A stretch of DNA of 64,000 nucleotides, taken from the NCBI RefSeq assembly GCF_030936135.1, contig NC_082602.1:3410001-3474000 (forward strand), read 5' to 3'. The DNA is from Gavia stellata (taxonomy: Eukaryota > Chordata > Aves > Gaviiformes > Gaviidae). Of the stretch, positions 34,022-46,011 are shown in pieces; within the stretch, counting starts at the first letter, position 1, and the number at the start of each line of letters is the position of its first letter. A program made the translations under genes and the position numbers. Below the pieces are notes generated by a model. The model had not been told where the DNA came from. It saw only the letters and a list, made by a program, of their open reading frames with translations, and searched no databases.

Positions 34022-34091
34022 CATCAGAGGGCACTACTGTACTGCAATAGACCACCCTCACACTCTGCCAAGGAGAAAGCCTCTGATGCAC
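34022..34091 (-). CDS. MCU: MCU exon 2: end of presequence region
   Basis: This 70-base exon is hidden beneath a plus-strand proline-rich ORF. The acceptor is GTGTTTTCCAG before 34091 and the donor G|GTGAGTATTG after 34022. It encodes VHQRLSPWQS, then VRVVYCSTVVPSD, plus one base. This corresponds to the human segment around residues 51-73 (VHQR...VYCSTVVPSD). The G joins AA of exon 3 to give Glu. The VHQR and YCSTVVPSD ends are conserved, while the middle (SPWQSVRV) differs from human. The segment links the cleaved mitochondrial targeting region to the N-terminal matrix domain. Entry is at phase 0, so exon 1 must end on a codon border. Confidence 0.93.
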
Positions 34092-37000
34092 CTGGAAAAC
34101 ACAAGCACAGCAAAAAGGACAAATGTTCAGTGCCGCTCGTCTGGCAGAATCGCAGCCCAGTGCCACCTCCTGTCCCCCCTCCCGCCATCACCTACCCCAA
34201 TGCCTGTGCTAGGCATTTCCTCCCATCCGCCGCAGGGGTACCCACAAACCAGGAGCGCCTGTCAAGAACAGCCTCTTCTCTTCCATCTGTCACCCAGGAG
34301 GGCTTCCCCCCTCAGCCAAGTTCACCTCTACACACCTCACTCTCAACGCACAGCGTTTAAAGCGAGACCATATAACAGAACAGCTGTGATTTTTTTTTTT
34401 CCCCTTCATGTAAAATGTATTTTTCAAGCCACGTTGAGTTAAGCAGTTTTAAGAAATCAATTTAGATTATTAGGCAGACATGGCAAGTAGAGATCACACA
34501 ACAGCATCAGCCTTTACAAATAAAAAAAAAAGAAGTTTTAGCATAACAGTGGGAGAGGGTTAGGGAGTTGTGGATTAAGAGGTTCATTCTCTTAGGTTGT
34601 TTTCTCTGCTGACTTACATGTTTTTTCTTGTGTCCTTACAGAGAGAGTAAAGCCAAACTCTTAAGGTACAAGTAGTAAACGTGCTTGTTCATAGAAGAAC
34701 AAATTGTTCAAGAGAAACTCCAAAAATTGTGGCACTGAACTATAAAAAAAAGAGTCCAATAAGAAGAAAGCACATGAATGGTTTGTATGCTCTGCAACCT
34801 TGGCAAGGAACTAATTTGTTCATGAAAATCTAGAATCAGACTGATTTAAAGTCTGTCTTCTAGGATAAGTTGTACTAATTATATACTAATCCTCCCCCAA
34901 CAGTGAAATTACAATTTTGGCACAAGAGAGACCCATTTTAAAAAAGAATAAGGCGCAACACCAGCTCTCATCTGTCTACAGTGGTATATATTTCAGTGAG
35001 TAGCATTCAAGATTTTTCAACAGCTGCCATCAATATGGGCATTCCTATGGTCTGGGATTCTTTTTGTTTGTTGATTTCTAAAATACCTTTATAGAAATGC
35101 AGGTTTGGCAGCTGTATCTCACAGGTAGGTCTTGTTTTTTAAGTACATTTCTAATGGAAGTTTGCAAACAAAACCCAGGCTGTTAATTATTTCTCTGCCA
35201 AATGGTCCAAACCTCCATATTTTGCGAGGGTGCTTTCAATGATCTACTTAAAATAGCTTTATCTGCTACTTCACTTTTCTTCTGAAGCCTGCTATGCAAA
35301 TGGAGAATAGTTTCAATTACAGTGGTCTTGAAAGCAGGACCTATGGCCCACATGGTCAGTGCATTGACAGCTCTTGGAAATTCGCTCTCATTTATGCTGT
35401 ATTTACACTCCATTTTTCTCAGTCTTGACAATGAAAATCAGTCAAGTAACTAAATTTTTCCCGTTGCAACTGCATTTTCAGCTTCCGACAGTTGAGTCAA
35501 ACAGGCAACTAACAGGAAAAGAGAACTGGGCATTAAACTGCTGTAACTGAACTTAAGTGGGAAGTTGCATGTTTTCGCAAAAGTAACATTTAAAAAAACG
35601 CACTGTGTTGGGAGCCAAAGGGCAAAATTGCCTTTTTACATTTGAAAAATAGCAAGTCTTCTGGGCTGACAAACACCCACATGCTACTGCTGAGCAACCA
35701 GGAATGCCCCCCCACCTGAAGAAACAGGCTTAAAATTCAAGAAACACCCAACCAAACAAACATTTGCCCAGCCTCACATCCTGGACAAATCAAGCTCTAC
35801 TGTCTTGGCATCACTGTTACATTATGAAAAAAGTCAGAAGCTTCAATGATCAGAAGCCACACCACATGTAAGCCAGTTTTCAGAACCAAATTTTACCTAA
35901 GGAGAGGAAGTCTCTATACGAAGTTTAAAAAAAGACCTTTTCCTATTTGAAACCAGCAACTTCAGTTTCAATCCTTCTAAAAATAGTTATCAGACCAGAT
36001 ACAATAGTAAGTGGGAAGAATTTATACAGCGAGACACAAAACCTCCTGTCAGAGAGCACTACCACAAAGTGCTGTTTATATACTTATTTTACCCAATCCC
36101 ATGGCGGAGCTGGCTCTTTCAGATATAGGCTTTTCAGTGCTTTGCTCTTCCCTTTTATGTGGCATTAACCATCTGTTTTTGAAATACTGCACACCAAGAG
36201 TCTGACTTTCTACCAGATTTGCATGGCAGCCCAAAAATTTAGTAGCAGTTTTCAGAAAATCCTAAACCCAGCATTATTCCATTGCAAAATAGCTATATAA
36301 CTGAAAGATATTATCAGATAGCATCTGCAAAGACTTTACCTTAAGGCCATGAGCATTTGACAGGTATAAGCTAGCTCCAGAAGTCTCCTGCCCTCACACA
36401 ATATAAGCAAGAACAAGGAAAAAGGCAAAACGGGTTGAAAACCAGGGCATGTTAGGTGACTCATCAAAAACCTGAGGTGTCCCCAGATTTAACCCCTTTG
36501 ACAATTCTTTCACCCTGGTTCGGGTCTGAACCAACTCTGTGTTTCAATAACCCCACAGCAGTATGCTGACATTATGTTTTACAGAAATAGACACAGGTTA
36601 AACTACACATATCTGTCACTCCTGCAGTTCTGACCTGCGCCTTGCGATACATGCTGCTGCAAGAATTTTCTTATCTTAGAAAACAGTCTCTACCGGTTAG
36701 GAAAAGAAAAAAAAGGAACAAACGAACTCAAAGTCAGCAGAGACCTAAATGCCATCTTCTGCCATCCAAGGTTAGCGAGAGCTTAAGGAATCATAAATCA
36801 TTTTTATTCTTGAAGGGTGGCTGTTTTAAAACTGAAATGGAGAGAAAAGTCTGAAGCCTTTATCCAATGTCTGCAATTCAACAGCTTTATGCAGAAATGT
36901 ACCAGAAGGCTGAAGCTCGGGACTGAAGCACTGCGGGGCAGAGGAGAGGAACTTGTTTCAAGCTTTGCTGACCAGATCTCACAATTGTTTGCCTGCAGAT

Positions 37001-38372
37001 AAACAGTCGACAGCTCACCACTTCAGCAACCAAGTGCTGAATAACTACATCGAGGTTTCAGTTGAGTCAGATTTGTCCACCAGTCCCAAAATAAGCTATA
37101 TTTGGAGTGTGAAAAGCACCAAAGTCAGACCACTGAAGTCAGAAGCTTTAAGTGCCCGAATAACTTTCTGGGTCTCAAGAGAACAGATGCAGAAATTCAC
37201 TTTTCACATCCATTCGATTCTTTGTTTCCTGTCTTATCTGCAGTAAGATGCATGTTAAGAGGCTCAGGGTTATGCAGCAGCTTCGCTCCCAGAATGATTA
37301 AGGGAGCGTGAGAAAAAAAAAATCCCAGTCCTTCGTCTAAAACTAAGACTTCATCCTGCCTTGTCAAGGTCTATGTTGGACAAGCCAAAAAGGTAAAAGT
37401 AACAGCATCTCTATAGGTCCTAACGTAGCTACTTCAGTTCTGCATGGGTGACAAAGTTAAATAAAGCCCTACTGGAAAAAACAGCCTTTTAGCTACCAGC
37501 GAGTGCTCTCTGATGGGAAAAGAGGCAGCAATCTGGGAGAGCTAATGTTCTGCATTTTACGTAATTATCCGTGATAGAATGGTAACAACTTTGGGGTACC
37601 AAGTCTCCAAACCCTAATTAAAATCAGAAAAGAAGTTGTCCAGAAAACAAACACCCCATGCATGGAAAAGATGACTATCTTGATCTAAAACAGAAGTAAA
37701 ACATGCTGCTACCTCATTATCTGGCATACCAGAGCAGCAAAAGCTGCACCTGAAAAACAGAGCATTCTCTGTGTATAAATTTCTTATCATGAGTGAAACC
37801 TTTAAGAGATACATTTGCCAGTGCCAGCTGCAGCATCTATTTTACAATTTATGAAGGGCCTCTTTTAAATGAGGCTGACTTAAGTCAGACATGAAGCAGC
37901 TCACCTCTTCCAACAAGCAACAGCTTTTCCTCTCTATCCTGACTTGCACAGCACGAAAAACTGGATGTCCTTCCTGGCTCTAACAGTGGTTGTCCTAAAA
38001 CCTCCTGGGCAGCATCTCAGGGACAAAAATTGCTGTGAGCTTCCCCGAGCATACACCCACCTCAAAAGTGCTGAAGAGCTCCATTTATTGATCTTTCCCT
38101 CACTTCAGGGCTCCAACTACTCCTGCTCCTAGATTCAGTCTGTTAATTTTGATCTCTCTGAAACAGTACTTTCATCCTAAGGCGTTGGGTCCCCTTTTGT
38201 CCTCCCATTTTGCTTCCCCACACGAGCCATGTCTGCAAAGCAGAGGAGACGCAGAGCGAAACCATGTTCTGATCAGACATCTGCTGTCCAAGCTCCGTGA
38301 TGTGTAACTTAACAAACCACTAATATTTTTGCACCAGTACATAAGCTCCTACTGGGTTTAAGTACATATAAC

Positions 38373-39050
38373 CGTGGTGGGATGACCATGGCCAGCTGCC
38401 CAGCCAGCTGCTCTCTCACTCCTCTCCTCAACAGGACAGGAGGGTGCAAGATGGAAAAAAGCTCATGGGTCGGGATAAAGGCAGGGAGATCACTCACCCA
38501 GCTCCTTCACCAGCATAACAGACTTGACTAGGGGAAAGTCGATTTACTGCCAATTGAAGTAGATAACAGCAAGAAACAGACAGAAATTAACACACCTTCC
38601 CCCCACTCCAGTACTTTTCCAGGATCCAGATGACCCCTTCATTGCCAACTCCTTCCCCCACCTTGAGGGGTGCAAGGGAACAGAGGTTCCTCCTGGAAAC
38701 ATCCGCACCACCGCCCATGGAGGGCCCCACGCCGGAGCACAGGCGGCCGGAGAGTCCGTGCCCAGGCACCCGGAGCACCTCTCCCCCTCCTCCCACCTCA
38801 GCGCTCGCAAATGTTTCTCATTTTTCACTTTTTTTCCTCATGCCTCTCCTTTTTCCAGCATTTTCCCCCTCTCTTACCTCAGTTTCCCCGAGGTGCCGCC
38901 AGCAGGGCTGAGGGGCTGGGCTGTGCCTCGCGCCAGGGGCTGCTGGAACCGGCTGGAACCGGCCTGAGGCAGCCCCAGCCTCTCCTCACAGAGAGCCCTC
39001 AGCCCCTGGGCTCCCCATACAGCAACTGTGAAAGCACAGGTGGCAAATAA
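38373..39050 (-). mobile_element. LTR remnant of an avian endogenous retrovirus
   Basis: The left end reads CGTGGTGGGATGACCATGG, a decayed TG start. It continues with the reverse complement of a common bird LTR 3' part: the segment with GTGAGTGATCTCCCTGCC on the minus strand, the CTAGTCAAGTCTGTT block, and the GGAAGGTGT region. The element therefore reads on the minus strand. The GC-rich stretch at about 38700-39000, with two copies of GGCTGGAACC, is probably the other part of the same element. The right border is a guess. No coding frame of a retroviral protein is seen. Confidence 0.6.
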
Positions 39051-42000
39051 AGGCCTTGGCTAACGAACCAACGCGTGGCTCTGAGCACAGACAGGACCTT
39101 TTCAGTCCTCGGACGAGGAGGACACCAACAGCAGTCCCTCACGTGGGTCTGTGGACAGCAAGGGGATGGGGGGGAAGATTTGACAGCGGCCCTTATGCCC
39201 GCTATACCAGCAAAGAGGGATCCTGCTGCCGCCAGCGCCCAGGCGCAGCCCTGCTAATTTCAAATGCCTTCTTCAGCATCCTCCCTGGCTTCCTCAGAAA
39301 CCTCCGAAGAGACAGAAACAAGCCAGTCTGGCGTCGGAGAGCTCTGCCTGCATCTCTCACTCCCTTCTTTGCCACCTCCATTCTTTCAAGACATCTGGAC
39401 ACCTTGGCCTGCTTCCACGATCTCCCTTTGAAAATATCGTCATCTTCCTCCGAAATTGAGCCCAACTTTACCAAGGATTTGTTCAACAAATCAGTAACCC
39501 TGTATGGAAGGCCCCCTCCAACTTTTTGCTACCGTCTCTGGATACGTTCACACAGTAAATATTAAGTGAAGTATTTCCTTCAAGGCACACACCGTGCTTC
39601 TGCTTGAGAGCCCGGTACGCAATAAAACAGCGCTTGCTCTTGCAAGAGTAACATTTAAACCACACCGCTTTACTGCCCCGCAGCAAACTAGCATGCAAAA
39701 ACCCCAAACGCTTGGCCAGAGAGCGGAGCGTGGCAGGGAAAGCCCTTGTAGCTGGGAGCCATGCCGCAGGAGCACGGCTGCAACGAAGGAGCCCCACAGC
39801 CCTGAGCACGATTTTCTCCCCAGTTTCCAACAAGTCCAAACTGCTGCCTTTTTAAACCATACGGCTTGCCTCCCAAGGCCCGAGCACTTCCCTGATTAAA
39901 TCCCACCAGCTTGAACTCACTTTTTTCTCTCTTTGCCAGTACGCCTTTGCTCACATCCCACTCGAGAGGTCAGATTTTGCCCCCAAAAGAAGATTTCGCA
40001 CCCGCTGCCTCCACAGGGCAACGTTTCTGCGGATGAAGGTCAAGCAAATGAGAACCCATCTGAATTGCAGTGCTGTTCCTCTTTGGTTCTGTTGTTTTTC
40101 TTTTTTGTTTTAAAATCAGGCTGAGGAGACGGACGCAAAAAAGGCAATGCCAGTATGATGTGGGAAGTGTTAATCTTTGCATTTGGAAGCACTTCGTTCG
40201 ACCTACACATTAGCAAATGGTCTCCATTTGCCACACTTCTCATTCCTGCCTGAATTTTCTCTTCTTCCAGCATTAGTACAGAGCTTCATCACATCTGCTA
40301 GGAAAGGAACATAAACAGGAGGTGAGCTATAAATATTCCCTTCTCATCCTGCTTCCTTTGCCCATCTGGCTAAACAGAAACAGGTAATCCACAGTGTCCA
40401 GGAAGAGGTGGGGGTAGGAGGAAAGAATTGCATTCTTTGCAGAAAAGGGGAAAAAAAAGGGATGAAGCAACTTCTTCATTGCGCCTTTCTCGCAGGCGTT
40501 ACTGCTGCTGTGGACATGCTGCAACGATGAGTTTTGTGACAGGAACATCGCTGCTTTTGATGGCTTTGATAGAGCCTCTTGGGGGCAAGAAAGAGAAGAG
40601 GAAGTAATGAAAGGAAAAAGTTTAATAGACATGTTATGCACATTGGTCAAGCAGTCTCTACTGCTTAACAGGTGCTTCCCCTGCCACCACCCACGCCAAT
40701 CCCTCCCCAACAAAAACCCAAACCAAAACCTTTTCTCAGTCTATATTCTTAATTTTATTGCAAATGTCAACAACTTAGAGAATTACACTATTCCTACTTG
40801 AAACAGATGCTAGCCACAGTACACCAGACCACCATAATCCTTCTTTCATCTAAACTTCACACAGTCCTTGCTACCTATAGGAGACAACCCAAAGCAGGGC
40901 TGGAACATCTCCCTTGTGGTTTGTGATGCCAGATCACGGTTTCACTATTAAAATATTTCTGCTTTACTGGAGTAGGATGGTTTGAATTCCATTTCTTTAA
41001 TACAGCCCTCATGGTTACTGGAAAAAAGCTGAGAATTTCAATTCCTTTGCATTCTGAAGGTTTGAAAAACAGAAACCAAATAAAATAACATGATACGTTC
41101 AAGCCTATATCAGCTTTGAAACCTGAGCACAAAGGCAAGGCAGAGCTGAATTCCTTTCCCTAATTTCCAGATTGATTACTTGAATCTTCCTGTACTGAAA
41201 AGGATGATACCTCTCTTAAATTAAAGGAGCCATCAACCCTGGTTTAAAAAGCAGTTTGAAGAATTTAGTGAGTTCTGGTCCCACTGATTTCACAGTTCAT
41301 GATTTTGTCTCCCTCAGCCGCTCACAGCTGAAAACTGCATAACCAGAGAGAAGGAATCAGATGGATTCCCCCAGGGCAGCTGACTGTTGTTTGGTTTTTT
41401 GTTTGTTTTTCTGCCTCTACCATTTACCATCCCCATTAGGCAATTCCTTTTGTCTTTGTTATAGCGAGTTTAAAAGAGTTCTTAGCCCTCTTCTCCCACC
41501 TTGCTGCCCTACTGCATAGAAAGCTTCCTGGTTTGGAAACAGCAGCTTACTGACATATCCCTAGTACGTACATCAAGAATGAAACAATAAGCAGAGTTAG
41601 GAAGCTATATTTCCACAAGTGCAAGGAAATTCCTTCTGCCTCCGTGCGTGCTGGGGAGCAGCCAACTTGCACTGGTCTTCCAGGGAAATAAACTCAGAAA
41701 CGAGGGAACCTTGCTTTCAGCTCTTGAAAAGAAACAGCAGGCTCTTGGAGACTTTGGAGTCATTGCCAGCGTACATGCAGCTTCAGAGAAGCTGCACACT
41801 CTGAAACAGAGATACAACACTATGCAAGCCACAGCAGCCCAGAACATCGCAGTACTGGGAGAGTCCTACACCATCAGTTTCCCTGCAGGAAAGAACACCA
41901 CAAAAAAAAAAAATCCCATCTCCGTCTAACCTTACCCCGGTTTGGTCCAAAAAGGGAACTGGTGGAGCAAAAACATAAGTCGCCTTTGTGGAGGAATGCC

Positions 42001-45000
42001 TCAGACACTAAGAGGCAGTTCCTTTGTCCCCAACAAAGTCACACCAATTCAGTCCAAAGACAAAAAGTAGTTCCTTCTTCCAGATGATGAGCCTTACAGG
42101 GTAAGTATGGAGCCTGAATTAGCTTAAGGATTGAATCCTTTTACGAGGCACTTAGCTGGGGAGTTTTAAAGTATTTTAGCACCCAGAAGCGCCAGATAAA
42201 TTTTACAGATTCTCTCACATCCAGTTCAGGTCCTAAGACGAAAAACATAGGTTTGATGAACAGCTACAAATACCTGTGGCCAGTTGACATTGGCCAGGTT
42301 TCTTCTGTAAGAAATACTAAAGCTTAGGATATACAGATTGGCATGCTTCTTCGCTGTCTACATTCAGTTTGTATCAGTTCACTACCAGCTGTGATTAGTA
42401 CAATAAGAATCAATCCTTTTGCTAGTGCCACACACATCTGATCATGAAGCCCTGGAAAAATCTTCCATTTGATTAAGAGTGGATGCCTGACATCTCCCCC
42501 CTAAACAAGCTATCTGCCACGAGAATTGTTACTGCGCAACTTTGACTTCTAAATCACTTACATTCCCCAGCAAATTATCGTCATATGAGAGCAATAGAAG
42601 AAAATGAACAAAATTCCAAGAAAATTATATGAATATTTTAAAGCCATTAAGGACCATTGTTTTGCTTTGCTACCAGACCACAGATCAAGGGAACTTCTGT
42701 GCGAACATAGTATCCCTATATGTTAATGTTTAATATCCTTTAGTTACCAACGGACCTTGTACCTGACTATTTCACAGGATGGCCTCCCACCTCCATCCTG
42801 AGAGGGGAAATGGCACAATGCTCACCTATGGTGTGCCACAGGCATGTGCCTAAAGAAGGCAACTCAGCAGAAGTTAAACACAAGTGAAAGGCCGTGCTCT
42901 GCAGAGGTAAATCTTTATTGGCATGTTAATGAAGCGCAGTAAGAACACAAACACGCTTATTTTGAACCTGATGTCTAAATGTCTTCCATTTTGAAGGTTT
43001 CCCAGTTTGGCTTTCCTCAGCTCATCTCACCTGGCCTCTCTGTGAGGAGACAGGAAACTGGGGCTGACTCCTTCTGTACAGCACAAGGAACAGCCATACG
43101 GTACCCTGTAGCACTCGATGCGTGGTTTCAGGAATGCAAACTTGGCAGTATTTCCCAAGCTCCTCAACACTGTTGTGTTACAATTCCAGCCTGGCTGGGG
43201 TACGCACAGAAGAGCCACTTCGGTTCTATTCCCCTGGAGGAATCTGATCTGTGGGACTGCTCCCCAAAACCCCCTGTTCCTGACCTTGGCAGCATGTGGG
43301 TCTGACAGGAACTCCAGCGCCTGCACTGACCACTTCATCCTCAGTCATCTGGGGGATGATTCCTTATTTGAGACTCAGAGATTGAAAGGTTTTTATTTAA
43401 TTGACCATTGATAAAGGAAAAGACTGTAACAGCATCTCCTAGTAGCACTCACTAGATGAAAGGTATTCATTTCAGCATGTCCTGCACAAATTACCGTGCT
43501 ACAAAACTGAACAACATAATTATACTTAAATGCATCAAAGCACGACAGGGGCACTACCAGCTAAACAAAGTTTCAGGAAAGTAAAGTCAATCTTTTCATC
43601 TGGCAGCCAGTGCCACCCTCAGCGCAAGTTCAGTCACATCCATCACTCCTTCAGGCTGAGCACGAGGGGACGAGAGGCTAAACACCCTCATGAAGGGCTG
43701 CTTCTCCCCATTAAGGCGCCGCTGCAGAGCCCGCAGCCAGGCCCCCGTCAGCACCAATTAATTCTGTCACTTCCTGGACCTCCCTCCTTTATCTTAAGGA
43801 AAGTAGTTGAAACTGGGTTTATGGGCATATGCACTATGCACAAACACACCTTTAGTTTATATAATGATTAATTAAGTCAATGCATTGAAATTAAATCACT
43901 AGGCTAAAGGAACCTTTAAGAAAAACAGACCAAAAACTTTCCTACACATTTTCAACGGTTATCAAGTTATCCACCCCCAGTGTACGTGATAAACTAGGAT
44001 TATAGGGGAACATCATGAAAGGGGTTCCCAAACATTTGGTTCTGTTTGGGGTTTTCATTTAAAAATACTGTTTTCTACTAATTCTGTACAGTCCAGATGA
44101 CAGGAATTGTTTTAGTAGGATTTTAATTGAAATTTTTCAGATTGTTTCAACTCAAGTATTTTTTTATTTTGTTTTAAAACTCCAGAACGTAACATCTGTG
44201 TTTATACCTCTAACCATCTAAAAATTTTTCCCACAGAAACTGTTGCAGCTTCATCCAAAGAATCAGACACAAGGAAGATCCAACACAAGTCAGTTTTCAA
44301 CAGCCAGTCCTGAAAAGCTGATTTGAATACCTTGCCAAATTATAATCTGTAAACCACACGTCAGAGATATGCATGCTACAAAGGGTTTGGAGTTCACACT
44401 TCTTTCCAGTATGAACGCTGAGGCTTAATTCATATTAAGAGACCGAGAAGACTTGGAAACAAAGCACTAGAAAATGACTAGAAAAGTGGTCCTTTAAGAT
44501 CATTTAAGAATCAACAGCCGTGGGAAAAGATATTATCCTGGGAGAGGGGGATTTGCAACAGAAAGTAACAGGAGGTCTTTGCCTAGGTCACTTTCCTTAA
44601 AGCTTTTCCAAATCAATTAAACTGGGTTTAATATATTGTGATAGGTGTTCAGTGGCCAAGGCGGCGGCAATCTACAATTTGGCTCCGAATTATACAAGCT
44701 GTCAGAGACACCTTTACAGTTTGTATTTTCATTGACAGTCTCAGCTAGTTAATGAAAATTGAACCATTCTTCTCAGGAAAATTAAATATAAACATGAAAC
44801 AGAGCAAAAAAGCCTCCCTGGAAAAACTACACAGGGAGAGGCATTGAGGTAAGAACTTCAAAACATATGCCTTCGATCCAAGCAAGGAGGCTGGCTCAGC
44901 TCATGCGGAGTAGGACAGTCTCCATACTTCTATTTCCAAGAACCTTTCTAATGCTTTTTCACTGCTGTGAATAGACCCGGGAACTAGGACTTTTCCTTTG

Positions 45001-45970
45001 AGCCAATGCTACTAATTAAAGCTCTTTCAACTTTGAATCCCAGCTTTCTTCTCTACAGGGACAGTCTTAAGAGGCCAGAGAGCCCCCATCTGCCACCACA
45101 CAACTGTACATACCACCTCACACACACGCCCACAGCCTGTGCTAATGCAAGTTGGGTAAAAGCCCCCTCAACTTCCTAGATACATACACCTCCTTCTGAC
45201 AGCTTCACCCCCTGCCTCGGTGTCAGATGGTGAGCAAAGAGCCAAAAACCTTCCCCCTACAACCACCCAGGCCGTGCACGCACGTTGTTACAGAACAGCC
45301 ACAGCACTGGAGATGAGTTACACTTTTACTCAGTCATACTGTCTGCATTACAGGGATTTCACATGTGCAAGTGAGACCAGGCTTAACATACCAGAAGATT
45401 TATCAAGACCTTCACCAGCACCAGTCAGTCAGTTTGGGTCATTCCCTAATGAAAAAAGCTCAAGTCCTATACAGTCGGGCCACTTCCCGCTTTAAGATGC
45501 CATCATCTTAAAGGAGGTCAGAGTTTCCATCCGAGTCTTGCTGTAGTCTTATTTTGTGTGTATTGAGCAAACAAATGATGGAGAGAGGAAGTTTCCACAG
45601 CTGACATACTGGTAAGACTCTGCCTTGTCTTCAAAGCTTGTGAAATCGGCTGGGTTGACAGCTCTGCAGTCTTGTACTTGCACCGAGGCACAGCTTGCAA
45701 TCATCTCCAAAATACGTATCAACAAACTTAGAAGATCCAGACATAAAGGAAGAGTGGTTCAGGGTTACAACTCCATTACAATCAGTTTCTTTCATCCCTA
45801 CCTGCTTATGCTACTTCACTGATGGGTGAAATAGATCAAAACAACTTGTAAGTGAACCACAATTGGCTGTCACAGCTGCTAGTCATATTTCCAACTGCAT
45901 CTGCTAAAAGCTCGCATGTCCAGAAATATTCTCATGAGACATTGAAAACAGATTCCTCTTATGACAGTAA

Positions 45971-46011
45971 TTTTTTCTTTTTTTTTTTTTTTAGTATAGA
46001 CAAAGTTTATT
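45971..46011 (-). other. AATAAA followed by genomic A-tract
   Basis: On the minus strand AATAAA (46011-46006) is followed after 13 bases by 15 A, one G and six A (45992-45971). This arrangement is what the 3' end of a retroposed mRNA looks like. It may also be chance, or the poly(A) site of an unknown minus-strand transcript. No coding match was recognised upstream. Confidence 0.35.

Noticed and set aside
33911..34360. Proline-rich plus-strand ORFs of 144-149 codons
   Set aside because: They are antisense shadows over MCU exon 2 and flanking C-rich intron sequence.
39056..39565. Plus-strand ORF of 169 codons and a minus-strand ORF of 95 codons across it
   Set aside because: It lies next to an LTR remnant, has no match to retroviral or cellular proteins that I can see, and has basic low-complexity stretches on both strands.
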